From [Actinomadura] parvosata subsp. kistnae (GTDB lineage: Bacteria > Actinomycetota > Actinomycetes > Streptosporangiales > Streptosporangiaceae), in NCBI RefSeq assembly GCF_900323885.1, contig NZ_OOHJ01000018.1, positions 2,157,001 through 2,221,000 of the forward strand: a stretch of DNA of 64,000 bases. The letters run 5' to 3'. Both the position numbers and the translations under genes were made by a program. The notes beneath the pieces are model-generated. The model was not told the origin of the DNA and did not search any database. It worked only from the letters and a program-made list of their open reading frames with translations. Positions 33,996 to 42,750 of the stretch are shown piece by piece. The first letter of the stretch is position 1. Each line of letters opens with the position of its first letter.

Positions 33996-36524
33996 ATGAC
34001 CCGATACCGGGCCGCCTTACTGGCCCTTCTCACCATGGTCGCCCTGTCCCCCGCCCCGGCCGCGCTGGCCGAGGACGAGGGGCCCGAGCAGATCGTCAAC
34101 GGCACCTTCGACGCCGGCACCGCCCCCTGGTGGACCACCGGCAACACCGCCCTCACCGTCCAGGACGGGCGGGCCTGCGCCGACATCCCCGGCGGCACCG
34201 CCAATCCGTGGGACGTCATCATCGGCCAGAACGACCTCCCGCTGGTGGAGGGCGAGACGTACGCCTACCGGTTCTTCGCCTCGGCGACCCCGGCCAAGGT
34301 CGGCAAGGCGCTGATCCAGCTCCCGGTGGACCCCTGGACGCAATACCTGTCGGCCGCGCCGGAGATGAGCGTCTCGGGCAACAGCTACTCCTACACGTTC
34401 ACCGCGCCCGTGTCGCTGCCGAACGCGCAGGTCGTCTTCCAGTTGGGCGGCAGCGCCGAGCCTTGGAGGTTCTGCATGGACGACGTGTCGCTCAAGGGCG
34501 GCGCCGAGCCCGAGGTGTACGAGCCGGACACCGGCCCGCGCGTGCGCGTGAACATGGTGGGCTACCTGCCGTCGGGCCCGAAGAAGGCCACGCTGGTGAC
34601 GGAGGCGACCGAGCCCCTGGAGTGGGAGCTGAAGAACGCCGACAAGGAGACGGTGGCGAAGGGGAAGACCGTCCCCAGGGGTGTGGACGCCAGCTCGGGC
34701 CAGAACGTCCACACACTCGACTTCGGCGCCTACCGCAAGGCGGGCGAGGACTACACGCTGACGGCCGACGGCGAGACGAGCCGGCCGTTCGACATCGCGG
34801 CGGACCTGTACGAGCAGCTCCCGGTGGACGCGCTGAAGTTCTACTACACGCAGCGCAGCGGCATCGAGATCCGCGACGACCTGCGGCCCGGCTACGGCCG
34901 TCCCGCCGGTCACGTGGGCGTGGCGCCGAACCAGGGTGACGTGAACGTGCCGTGCCAGCCGGGCGTCTGCGACTACAGCCTGAACGTCAAGGGCGGCTGG
35001 TACGACGCCGGCGACCACGGCAAGTACGTGGTCAACGGCGGCATCTCGGTCCATCAGCTGATGGCGACGTACGAGCGGGACAAGGCCGCGTTCGGCGACG
35101 GCCAGCTCGCCATCCCGGAGAGCGGCAACGGCCGGCCGGACATCCTGGACGAGGCCCGCTGGGAGCAGGAGTTCCTGCTGAGCATGCAGGTTCCGGACGG
35201 CAAGCCGTTCGAGGGCATGGCGCACCACAAGATCCACGACCGGAACTGGACGGGCCTGCCGCTGCTGCCGCACCTGGACCCGCAGCCGCGCGAGCTGCAC
35301 CCGCCGTCCACGGCGGCCACGCTGAACCTGGCGGCGACGGCCGCGCAGGCGGCCCGCCTGTTCGCCCCGTACGACGCCGAGTTCGCGGCGCGGAACCTGA
35401 CGGCGGCCCGCAAGGCGTGGGCGGCGGCCAAGGCGAACCCGGACAAGTACGCGGACCCGAACGACGGGGTCGGCGGCGGCGCCTACAACGACGGCGACGT
35501 CAGCGACGAGTTCTACTGGGCGGCGGCGGAGCTGTTCATCACGACGGGCGAGAAGGAGTTCAGGGACTTCGTGCTGGCCTCGCCGCACCACACCGGCGAC
35601 ATCTGGCGCGAGCGCGGCTTCGACTGGGGCAACACGGCGCAGCTCGGACGCCTGGAGCTGGCGACCGTCCCGAACGCGCTGCCGGACCGGGACCGGGTGC
35701 GGCGCTCGGTGGTCGAGGGGGCGGAGAAGTATCTGGCGACGCAGCAGGCGCACCCGTACGGCCTGCCGTACAACCCGCCGGACTTCGACTGGGGCTCCAA
35801 CAACCTGGTGCTGAACAACATGGTGGTCATGGCCACCGCGTACGACCTGACCGGCCAGGAGAAGTACCGGGCGGCGGTGCGTGAGGGCATGGACTACATC
35901 CTGGGCCGCAACGCGCTCAACCAGTCGTACGTGACCGGCTACGGCGAGGTGGCCTCGCAGAACCAGCACAGCCGCTGGTACGCCCACCAGCTCGACGCGT
36001 CCCTGCCGAACCCGCCGCGCGGCACCCTGGCCGGCGGCCCGAACTCGGCCATCCAGGACCCGCTCGCGCAGCGCCTGCTGAAGGGCTGCAAGCCGCAGTT
36101 CTGCTACATCGACCACATCGAGTCGTGGGCGACGAACGAGCTGACCATCAACTGGAACTCGCCGCTGGCCTGGGTCTCGGCGTTCCTGGCCGACGAGGGC
36201 GGGCGCGCCGACTGCCGGGTCCGGTACACGGCGCACGGCTCGTGGCCGGGCGGGTTCACGGCGCAGGTCGAGATCGAGAACACCGGCAAGAAGGTCGTGG
36301 ACGGCTGGAGCCTTCGCTGGTCGTTCCTGAGCGGCCAGCGGGCCGGGCACGCGTGGGGCGCGGAGCTGGCGCAGTCGGGCTCGGTGGTGACGGCGAAGGA
36401 TCTGCGCTGGAACGGCAAGATCAAGCCGGGGCAGAAGGTGACGTTCGGCTTCAACGGCACGAACGCCTCCGGCCCCAACCCGGCGCCCGAGGTGTTCCAC
36501 CTCAACGGCGTGCGCTGCAAGTAG
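33996..36524 (+). CDS. Secreted GH9 endoglucanase with N-terminal CBM4/9-type and C-terminal CBM2 modules
   Basis: An 842-residue secreted cellulase. Signal peptide ends near PAALAEDE. Order: CBM4/9-type beta-sandwich (about 30-165, starting IVNGTFDAGTAPWW), CelD_N Ig-like domain (about 180-265), GH9 catalytic (alpha/alpha)6 barrel (about 275-735) and CBM2 (about 740-842). The paired Asp D337 and D340 are in YDAGDHGKY and the catalytic Glu E715 is in TNELTINWN, with the substrate-binding HSRWYAHQ region between them. The domain order is that of theme-D-like GH9 enzymes. Regulated by the CebR operator just upstream. Start ATG 33996 follows AAGGA. Confidence 0.94.
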   Translation: MTRYRAALLALLTMVALSPAPAALAEDEGPEQIVNGTFDAGTAPWWTTGNTALTVQDGRACADIPGGTANPWDVIIGQNDLPLVEGETYAYRFFASATPAKVGKALIQLPVDPWTQYLSAAPEMSVSGNSYSYTFTAPVSLPNAQVVFQLGGSAEPWRFCMDDVSLKGGAEPEVYEPDTGPRVRVNMVGYLPSGPKKATLVTEATEPLEWELKNADKETVAKGKTVPRGVDASSGQNVHTLDFGAYRKAGEDYTLTADGETSRPFDIAADLYEQLPVDALKFYYTQRSGIEIRDDLRPGYGRPAGHVGVAPNQGDVNVPCQPGVCDYSLNVKGGWYDAGDHGKYVVNGGISVHQLMATYERDKAAFGDGQLAIPESGNGRPDILDEARWEQEFLLSMQVPDGKPFEGMAHHKIHDRNWTGLPLLPHLDPQPRELHPPSTAATLNLAATAAQAARLFAPYDAEFAARNLTAARKAWAAAKANPDKYADPNDGVGGGAYNDGDVSDEFYWAAAELFITTGEKEFRDFVLASPHHTGDIWRERGFDWGNTAQLGRLELATVPNALPDRDRVRRSVVEGAEKYLATQQAHPYGLPYNPPDFDWGSNNLVLNNMVVMATAYDLTGQEKYRAAVREGMDYILGRNALNQSYVTGYGEVASQNQHSRWYAHQLDASLPNPPRGTLAGGPNSAIQDPLAQRLLKGCKPQFCYIDHIESWATNELTINWNSPLAWVSAFLADEGGRADCRVRYTAHGSWPGGFTAQVEIENTGKKVVDGWSLRWSFLSGQRAGHAWGAELAQSGSVVTAKDLRWNGKIKPGQKVTFGFNGTNASGPNPAPEVFHLNGVRCK

Positions 36525-36544
36525 GCACGTGAGTCCCCTGGGCG

Positions 36545-36581
36545 TTGCGGACGCTTCGTTGAACGGAATACTGTCGTCCCC
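36545..36581 (+). promoter_or_regulatory. Leaderless promoter with embedded PadR operator
   Basis: -35 TTGCGG (36545-36550) and -10 TACTGT (36569-36574), 18-base spacer; the -10 ends seven bases before ATG 36582, so the transcript would start at the ATG. The 17-base motif CTTCGTTGAACGGAATA (36554-36570) fills the spacer and overlaps the -10. The same motif occurs before the lipoprotein gene at 37792. Confidence 0.6.
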
Positions 36582-36905
36582 ATGCCCAGGGGAACCTCTG
36601 AAGTCAGCGAGCCGATGTACTTCGTGCTCACCGCCCTCCGTGCCGGCCCGCTGCACGGGCACGCGATCAGCAAGGCGATCAAGGAGCTGTCGCGGGGGCG
36701 GGTCCAGCCGTCCGTGGGCACGCTCTACGGCATCCTGGAGCGGCTGAACGAGCGCGGCGTGATCACCGTCGACCGCGAGGAGACGGTCAACGGCCGCAAC
36801 CGGCGCTACTTCAGGATCACCTCCGACGGCCAGGCGCTGGTGGAGGCCGAGGCCAGGCGCATGCAGGAGGCGGCGGCCCTGGTCCTGCGCCCGTCCGGCG
36901 CATGA
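36582..36905 (+). CDS. PadR-family transcriptional regulator
   Basis: A 107-residue winged-helix repressor of the short PadR-s2 type. The domain covers the chain: MYFVLTALRAGPLHGHAI, RVQPSVGTLYGILERLNERG, then the wing GRNRRYFRIT. The stop overlaps the start of the membrane protein gene (ATGA), a pairing that is common in actinomycetes. It probably represses its own operon and the downstream export operon through the shared 17-base motif. There is no ribosome site, consistent with leaderless translation. Confidence 0.92.
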   Translation: MPRGTSEVSEPMYFVLTALRAGPLHGHAISKAIKELSRGRVQPSVGTLYGILERLNERGVITVDREETVNGRNRRYFRITSDGQALVEAEARRMQEAAALVLRPSGA

Positions 36906-37786
36906 CACCTCTCGAACGGCGTTACCGCAGGCTGCTGCTGGCCTATCCGCGCGCGTACCGGCGCAAGCACGGCGACGAACTGCTCGACGTGCTCCTGGAG
37001 GACGCCGCCCCCGGCCGCAGGGTCCCCGTGCTCAGGGAGGCGTGGGGGCTGCTGGCGGGCGGGGTGCGCAGCCGGATCGTGCACCAGGCGACCGGCAGCG
37101 TCTGGGTGGACGGCGTGCACCTGGGCGTGACGGCCGTCGCGGCGGTGAACCTGGCGGCGCTGCTGCCGTACGCGGAGGCGCTGCCGCTGTGGACGCTGCT
37201 GTCGGCGCTGGCGCTGCTGGCGATCCTGCGCGGCCGGTCGCGCACGGCGTTCGCGCTCACGCTGCTCACCGGCGTGAAGGCGGTGGGGATCGCCGCGGGC
37301 TTCCAGGCGTTCGACGTGACGCTGCTGCCGGTGTCGCCGAGCCGGCTCACCGGCCGGGCCCTGTTCCAGGACAGCGACCCGCTCGTGGTGGCGGCCGGCT
37401 ACGCGGTCGTGCTGATCGGCCTGGCGGTGCTGGCGTGGCCGCGGCGGCCGGTGCGGGCCCGGTCGTGGTGGTGGTGGGCGGTGGTCGTGCCGGTGGCGTG
37501 GGCCGGGCCGCAGTGGCTGCCGGAGGAGACGCGGTACCCGATCAGCCTGAGCAGGATGTGCGTCGAGGTGGCGGTGTTCGGGCTGGTGGTGGCGGCCGGC
37601 TATCTGACGCGCGACTACCGGTGGGTGCTGGCGTCGGGGATCTATCTTCTGCTGCTCTCCTGCGATCTGGCCTTCCACGTCGAGTATCTGGAGCGGCAGC
37701 ACCTCGCGTACGCCGGGATTCTCTTCTTGCTGCTCGTGGCCGCCGCGTTCGCGCCGCTGCGGCAGCGGCGGCACTGTCTGGATTGA
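36902..37786 (+). CDS. Membrane protein with permease-prefix-like N-terminus, paired with PadR
   Basis: A 294-residue protein. The N-terminus (YRRLLLAYPRAYRRKHGDEL, then LREAWGLLAGGVRSRI) matches the soluble prefix found in many PadR-linked actinobacterial membrane proteins. About seven hydrophobic segments follow. The ATG overlaps the padR stop. Function unknown; by context it belongs to the same regulatory unit as the downstream exporter. Its stop codon lies inside the -35 element of the next promoter. Confidence 0.8.
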   Translation: MTPLERRYRRLLLAYPRAYRRKHGDELLDVLLEDAAPGRRVPVLREAWGLLAGGVRSRIVHQATGSVWVDGVHLGVTAVAAVNLAALLPYAEALPLWTLLSALALLAILRGRSRTAFALTLLTGVKAVGIAAGFQAFDVTLLPVSPSRLTGRALFQDSDPLVVAAGYAVVLIGLAVLAWPRRPVRARSWWWWAVVVPVAWAGPQWLPEETRYPISLSRMCVEVAVFGLVVAAGYLTRDYRWVLASGIYLLLLSCDLAFHVEYLERQHLAYAGILFLLLVAAAFAPLRQRRHCLD

Positions 37787-37812
37787 CCATACTTCGTAGA
37801 ACGGAGTATGGT
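37783..37812 (+). promoter_or_regulatory. Leaderless promoter with palindromic PadR operator
   Basis: -35 TTGACC (37783-37788) and -10 TATGGT (37807-37812) with an 18-base spacer; ATG 37821 lies eight bases beyond. An almost perfect 27-bp palindrome (37786-37812) has outer arms ACCATACT and AGTATGGT and inner CGT/ACG. It contains CTTCGTAGAACGGAGTA (37792-37808), matching 15 of 17 bases of the motif before padR. Confidence 0.65.
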
Positions 37813-37820
37813 CTCCTGCC

Positions 37821-38714
37821 ATGCCCAAGCGATCACACCTGGCCCTTGCCCTGGCCTGCTCGGCGGCCGTCCTCTGCGGCTGCGGGGGCGCCGCCGAGAC
37901 CGCCGCGCAGCCCTCGCCCGCGGCGAGCGCCGCGGTCAAGGACAAGCGGAACCAGTTCGAGGCGGCCAAGGCCGACTGCATGAAGCAGAAGGGCTTCAAG
38001 TACGTGCCGTACGTGCGGCCGACGGAGCCCGCCAGCGAGGACGAGCGCCTGCGCGATTCAGGCGATTACCAGGCGATGCTGAAATATCGTCAGAAGTACG
38101 GGTTCGGGGTGTTCGCCGTGCACGTCTACCCCAAGGAGATCCAGGGCCCCGGCTCCGAGATGGCCGACCCCGACCCGAACGCCGACATCCAGGGCTCCCT
38201 GTCCACCGCCCAGCTCGACGCCTACAACGAGGCCAAGAACGCCTGCATGGTCGTCGTCGGCAAGCAGGTGCTCGGCCTGGACCTGAAGTCGAACATGGAC
38301 TACTTCAACCACATGGCCCTGGCCCACCGGCGCGCCAAGACCGCCGAGCTCGACGGTGACCCTGACCTGGTGGAGCTGGCCGCCACCATGAGCACCTGCC
38401 TCAAGGGCAAGGGTTACCGGGTCTCCGACACCAAGCCGACGGCCGTCGCGCGCCGCGGCGAGAACGAGTTCATGGAGCGGCAGAGCGCCATCGGCCGCGA
38501 GCAGGACCCCAAGATGGCCGGCGGCCCGAAGATGACCAAGAACACCAAGCAGCTCGTCATGCCGACGCTCACCCCGCAGCAGGCCCGCCCGTACCTGGAC
38601 AAGGAGATCAAGGCCGCCCTCGACGACCTGGAGTGCGGCAAGGACTTCTACGCGGCCTACGCCCCCAAGGCGGCCGAGGTCCAGCGGCGGGTCAACGACG
38701 AGTTCGCGTTCTGA
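37821..38714 (+). CDS. Predicted secreted lipoprotein, first gene of an export operon
   Basis: A 297-residue hypothetical protein. The N-terminal signal ends with SAAVLCGCGG, a plausible lipobox (Cys about residue 20). The mature chain is charged and mostly helical, with conserved-looking Cys residues (AKADCMKQKGF, KNACMVVVG, MSTCLKGKGY, LECGKDF) spaced as if for disulfides. I do not recognise a family beyond similar actinobacterial lipoproteins next to MacB-like exporters. The adaptor gene begins ten bases after its stop, so it is probably part of, or a sensor for, the export machine. Confidence 0.75.
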   Translation: MPKRSHLALALACSAAVLCGCGGAAETAAQPSPAASAAVKDKRNQFEAAKADCMKQKGFKYVPYVRPTEPASEDERLRDSGDYQAMLKYRQKYGFGVFAVHVYPKEIQGPGSEMADPDPNADIQGSLSTAQLDAYNEAKNACMVVVGKQVLGLDLKSNMDYFNHMALAHRRAKTAELDGDPDLVELAATMSTCLKGKGYRVSDTKPTAVARRGENEFMERQSAIGREQDPKMAGGPKMTKNTKQLVMPTLTPQQARPYLDKEIKAALDDLECGKDFYAAYAPKAAEVQRRVNDEFAF

Positions 38715-38724
38715 CGACCCCGCC

Positions 38725-40446
38725 ATGAAGAAGCTCCTCGCCGGCGTCGTCGCCGGCGTCGTGGTCGTCGCCGGGGCCGGCTGGGCGGTCGGCTCCCGGC
38801 TGCGCTCCCCCGCCGACGAGGCGGCCCGCCGGGCCGCACCCGCCGCCTCCCTCGTCACCGCCGCGGTCGAGCGCCGCAAGCTCGTCAGCACCGTCGTGCT
38901 CAGCGGCACCCTGGAGTACGGCTCCCCGCTGCCGATCGCCCTGGCCGGCGTCGTCGGCGGCACGGCCGAGCAGCAGCGGGTCACCCGGGCGCCGCGCAAG
39001 GGCCGGATCAAGGAGGGCGCCGTGCTGATGGAGGTCAACGGGCGGCCGGTGTTCGCGCTGCGCGGCACCGTGCCGATGCACCGCACGATCGCCCCCGGCA
39101 CCAAGGGGGACGACGTCGAGCAGCTGCAGCGGGCCCTGCGCCGGCTCGGGTACGGCGCGCCGTCCACCGGCGTGTTCGACGGGGCCACGGTCGCGGCCGT
39201 GACCAGGATGTACGCCAAGAAGGGCTACGAGGCGCAGCAGCCGACGACGACCGACCGGCAGACGTACGAAACGCTGCGCAAGGCCGTACGGACGGCGCAG
39301 GAGACGCTCGCGACCGAGAAGCAGGCCCTGGACCGGGGCCGGGACGTGCTGCCGCTCAAGGTCCGGCTGGACAACGCCCGCACGGACCTGAAGGCGGCGC
39401 GGGCCGCGCTGGCCGGGGCCGAGTCCCGTGAGCTCACGCCCGCGGACGAGACCAGGCTGGCGGCGGCGGAGTCGGCGGTCCGGGCGGCCGAGGAGCGGCT
39501 GGCGGAGGCCGAGCAGGCGCTCACGGCGGCGAGGACCCGGCCGACCAGCACCCCTACCGGCACCCCGACGGGTACGCCGGTCCCCCAGCCCACCCCGTCC
39601 GAGGAGGACACGAGCCTGCTGGAACTCAAGGTGGCCAACGCCAGGGCGGACCTGGCCGCGGCCCAGGACGCTCTCGACCGGGCGCGCGAGGAGGCGCGCG
39701 AGGCCAGGGACGCCAAGCTCGAAGAGCTGCGCAAGGCAGTGCGGACGGCGAAGGAGGCGGTGGTCACCGCCGAGCAGGCGCTGCGCCAGGCCAGGCAGCT
39801 CTCCCCGGCCCGACTCAAGGTCGCCCACGCGCGCGAGGACGTCGCGGCGGCCAAGGAGCTGCTGGCCGACTTCGCCCGCACGTACGGCGTGTCGATCCCG
39901 CCCGGCGAGGTGGTGTTCCTGCCGAAGCTGCCCGCCCGCCTGCAGAAGGTGTCGGTGAAGGCGGGCCGGCGGGTGGAGGACGAGGTGGCGACCGTGACCA
40001 GCTCGACGTTCGCGGTGACGGGGTCGGTGGAGGCGGCCGAGTCGGAGCTGCTGCGGCCCGGGATGGAGGCGACCGTCGAGGTGGACGCGGGCAGGACGTA
40101 CCCGGCCGTGCTCACCGCCGTCGGGGACAAGGCCAGGCTGCCCGGCGGCGAGGAGGCGCCGGAGGGCTCGCTGCCCGTCCTGATCACGCCGTCCGGGAGC
40201 AAGGGGCTGCGGGCGGGCACCGCCGTCACCGCGCGGGTCACCGTCGGGGCCACGGACGAGCCGGTGCTGGTCGTGCCGGTGGCCGCGGTGATCACCTCGG
40301 CGGACGGGAAGGCGCGGGTGCGGGTCGAGTACGCCACGGACCGGACCAAGGACGTCGAGGTCCGCACGGGCCTGACGGCGGACGGGAACGTCGAGGTCAC
40401 CGGCGCGCTCAAGGAGGGCGACCGGGTGGTGATCGGCGATGCCTGA
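38725..40446 (+). CDS. Efflux adaptor with peptidoglycan-binding domain (HlyD/MacA-like)
   Basis: A 573-residue membrane-anchored adaptor. A single N-terminal transmembrane helix (residues 5-25) is followed by a beta/barrel part and a PG_binding_1 domain near 130-170 (GDDVEQLQRALRRLGYG). Then come long coiled coils rich in Ala/Glu/Arg (about 180-400), interrupted by a Thr/Pro linker (TSTPTGTPTGTPVPQP). A C-terminal beta-barrel/MP domain ends VVIGDA. In Gram-positive bacteria such adaptors link a MacB-type ABC pump to the wall. Its stop overlaps the ATPase start by eight bases. Confidence 0.85.
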   Translation: MKKLLAGVVAGVVVVAGAGWAVGSRLRSPADEAARRAAPAASLVTAAVERRKLVSTVVLSGTLEYGSPLPIALAGVVGGTAEQQRVTRAPRKGRIKEGAVLMEVNGRPVFALRGTVPMHRTIAPGTKGDDVEQLQRALRRLGYGAPSTGVFDGATVAAVTRMYAKKGYEAQQPTTTDRQTYETLRKAVRTAQETLATEKQALDRGRDVLPLKVRLDNARTDLKAARAALAGAESRELTPADETRLAAAESAVRAAEERLAEAEQALTAARTRPTSTPTGTPTGTPVPQPTPSEEDTSLLELKVANARADLAAAQDALDRAREEAREARDAKLEELRKAVRTAKEAVVTAEQALRQARQLSPARLKVAHAREDVAAAKELLADFARTYGVSIPPGEVVFLPKLPARLQKVSVKAGRRVEDEVATVTSSTFAVTGSVEAAESELLRPGMEATVEVDAGRTYPAVLTAVGDKARLPGGEEAPEGSLPVLITPSGSKGLRAGTAVTARVTVGATDEPVLVVPVAAVITSADGKARVRVEYATDRTKDVEVRTGLTADGNVEVTGALKEGDRVVIGDA

Positions 40447-41116
40447 GGAGCCCGTCATCGAGCTGCGCGACGTCTGCAAGCGGTTCCCCGCGCAGCCGCC
40501 GGTCCGCGCCCTGCACGAGATCTCGCTCCGCGTGGACCGGGGCGACTACCTGGCGATCGTCGGCCCGTCGGGCTCCGGCAAGTCGACGCTGCTGAACGTC
40601 CTGGGGCTCCTGGATCGCCCCACTTCCGGTAGTTACCTCCTGGACGGCACGGAGACCACTACGCTGCGGGACGGAGCCAGGACCCGGTTGCGCGGCGACC
40701 GGATCGGCTTCGTCTTCCAGTCCTTCCACCTGCTCCCCCACCGCAGTGTGGTGGAGAACGTGATGCTCGCCGAGGTCTACGGCGCGCGGAAACGCAGGGG
40801 CAGGCGGGAGCGGGCCCTGGCGGCGCTGGAGCGGGTGGGCCTCGGACACCGGGCCGGCTTCCTGCCGGGACGGCTTTCCGGGGGCGAACGCCAGCGCGCG
40901 GCCATCGCCAGGGCCCTCTTGGGAGCTCCGTCGCTGCTGCTGTGCGACGAGCCCACGGGCAACCTCGACAGCCGCAACACCGAGGCGGTCCTCGACCTGT
41001 TCGCCGAGCTGCGGGAGCAGGGGCTGACGATCGTGGTCATCACGCACGAGCAGGAGGTCAGCGAGCGGGCCGGGCGCCGCGTGCGGATCACCGACGGCGT
41101 CCTGGTGGAGGAGTGA
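40439..41116 (+). CDS. ABC transporter ATP-binding protein (MacB/LolD type)
   Basis: A 225-residue ATPase. Walker A GPSGSGKST (about residue 42), Q-loop in FVFQSFHLLP, signature LSGGERQRAAIARAL, Walker B LLLCDEPTGNLDS and H-loop VVITHE, all typical of the MacB/LolD subfamily that drives mechanotransmission rather than transport through the membrane. It overlaps the adaptor gene at its start and the permease gene at its stop (TGATG). Confidence 0.95.
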   Translation: MPEEPVIELRDVCKRFPAQPPVRALHEISLRVDRGDYLAIVGPSGSGKSTLLNVLGLLDRPTSGSYLLDGTETTTLRDGARTRLRGDRIGFVFQSFHLLPHRSVVENVMLAEVYGARKRRGRRERALAALERVGLGHRAGFLPGRLSGGERQRAAIARALLGAPSLLLCDEPTGNLDSRNTEAVLDLFAELREQGLTIVVITHEQEVSERAGRRVRITDGVLVEE

Positions 41117-42297
41117 TGCACGTACGCGACCTCGCGGGCGAGGCGGTCGCCGGGGTGCTGGCCAGGCCGCTGCGCTCGGCGCTGACCACGCTCGGCACCG
41201 TGCTCGGCATCACGACGCTGGTCGTCACGCTCGGCGTGGCCGCGACCGCGGGCAACCAGATCGTCGGCCGGTTCGACGAGCTGGTCGCCACCGCCATCAC
41301 CGTGGAGGTGCCGGGCACCACGACCGGCCCGCCGCTGGTGAGCTGGGACGCGGTGGAGCGGGTGACCAGGCTGCGCGGCGTGGAGTCGGCCGCCGCGGTG
41401 GCCGACGCGGCCGAGGGCACCAACCTGTCCGTACGCTCCAACGACCTCGTGGACCCCACCCGGGTCACCACGCAGTCCCTGACCGTGCTGGCGGCCACGC
41501 CCGGCCTGCCCGAGGCGGCGCGCGGCCGGATGACGCAGGGCCGCTTCTACGACGACGGGCACGTCAGGCGGGGCGACCGGGTGGCGGTGCTCGGCGACGA
41601 GGCGGCCAGGATGCTGGGCGTCACCCGGCTCGACCGGGCGCCGGCGATCTTCATCGGGAAGCACGCGTACACGGTGATCGGCATCCTCGGCGACCTGCGC
41701 CGCGAGCGGGACCTGCGCACCGCCGTGGTGGTGCCGCCCACGGCGGGCCGCCAGTTCGGGCTGCGCGACGTCACGAGGGTGCTGGTGAACACGAGCCTGG
41801 GCGCCGCCGGCCTGATCGCCGGCCAGGCGCCGTCGGCGCTCAGCCCCGGCAACGGCGACCTGCTCCAGGTGATCTCCCCGCCCAGCCCCACCCGGGCGCG
41901 GGACGGCGCGCAGGACGACGTCAACGCGCTGTTCCTGATCCTCGGCCTGGTCTCGCTGGTCGTCGGCGCCGTCGGCATCGCCAACGTGACGCTGGTGACG
42001 GTGATGGAGCGCGTCCAGGAGATCGGCCTGCGCCGCTCGCTGGGCGCGGCCCGGCGGCACATCGCGGCGCAGTTCCTGCTGGAGTCCACGCTGATCGGGC
42101 TGACCGGCGGCGTGATCGGGGCCGCCCTCGGCGTGGTCGCGGTGGTCGCGGTGTCGGCGGTCAAGCAGTGGACGCCGCTGCTGGACGTGCGGCTGGCGGT
42201 CGCCGCGCCGGTCGCGGGAGCCCTGGTGGGGCTGCTGGCCGGGCTCTACCCGGCGCTGCGCGCGGCCAGGATGGAGCCCGTCGACGCGCTCAGGTGA
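41116..42297 (+). CDS. ABC transporter permease (MacB/FtsX type)
   Basis: A 393-residue permease. An N-terminal helix (about 18-45, LTTLGTVLGITTLVVTLGV) is followed by an extracytoplasmic MacB_PCD domain (about 50-265) and three FtsX helices at the C-terminus, with the coupling region ERVQEIGLRRSLGAARR. The ATG shares a base with the ATPase stop. With the adaptor it forms a MacAB-like machine that expels peptides or antibiotics; the substrate cannot be read. Confidence 0.92.
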   Translation: MHVRDLAGEAVAGVLARPLRSALTTLGTVLGITTLVVTLGVAATAGNQIVGRFDELVATAITVEVPGTTTGPPLVSWDAVERVTRLRGVESAAAVADAAEGTNLSVRSNDLVDPTRVTTQSLTVLAATPGLPEAARGRMTQGRFYDDGHVRRGDRVAVLGDEAARMLGVTRLDRAPAIFIGKHAYTVIGILGDLRRERDLRTAVVVPPTAGRQFGLRDVTRVLVNTSLGAAGLIAGQAPSALSPGNGDLLQVISPPSPTRARDGAQDDVNALFLILGLVSLVVGAVGIANVTLVTVMERVQEIGLRRSLGAARRHIAAQFLLESTLIGLTGGVIGAALGVVAVVAVSAVKQWTPLLDVRLAVAAPVAGALVGLLAGLYPALRAARMEPVDALR

Positions 42298-42329
42298 GCC
42301 GATCGGCGCTCCCGTACGTCCAAGAGAGC

Positions 42330-42749
42330 ATGAGGATCTGGCGAATCGTGCTCCTGCCCGTGCTCATGCTGGCGCTGAGCACGTCCATGGCTCCGGCGCA
42401 GGCGGAGGTGGCCGCGAAGCGGGTGCTGGTCGAGCTGCGCAAGCAGGGCGGCTTCGCGGGGCTGAACGACCGCGTGGTCGTCTACGGCAACGGCTGCGTA
42501 CGGCTCAGCCGCCGTACGGGGCCGACGGTCGACAAGTGCCTGACCGCCAAGGAGGCGCGCAGGCTGCGCGGCCACCTCAAGCACCTGAAGATCGGCCACT
42601 CGCAGCGGCCGCCGCAGGGCGCGGACTTCATCAAGTACACGCTGGCCTACGGCAAGCGCCGGGCGGACGCCTACGACCTGCCCCGGACCTGGCAGCCGGT
42701 GGTCCGGGAGCTGGATCGCATCATGGAGAAGTACTGGGCCCCCGACTGA
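42330..42749 (+). CDS. Small secreted protein, possible emfourin-like metalloprotease inhibitor
   Basis: A 139-residue exported protein; signal peptide ends near MAPAQAEVA. The mature part begins VLVELRKQGGFAGLNDRVVV, whose GGFAG motif in the first strand-loop resembles emfourins, the small inhibitors of protealysin-type M4 peptidases. It continues with KEARRLRGHLKHLK, also at the place of the emfourin helix. Two Cys may form a disulfide. The start ATG 42330 has AAGAGAG upstream. It could protect secreted proteins from the cell's own M4 proteases; the assignment rests on one motif and size and is tentative. Confidence 0.5.
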   Translation: MRIWRIVLLPVLMLALSTSMAPAQAEVAAKRVLVELRKQGGFAGLNDRVVVYGNGCVRLSRRTGPTVDKCLTAKEARRLRGHLKHLKIGHSQRPPQGADFIKYTLAYGKRRADAYDLPRTWQPVVRELDRIMEKYWAPD

Positions 42750-42750
42750 G

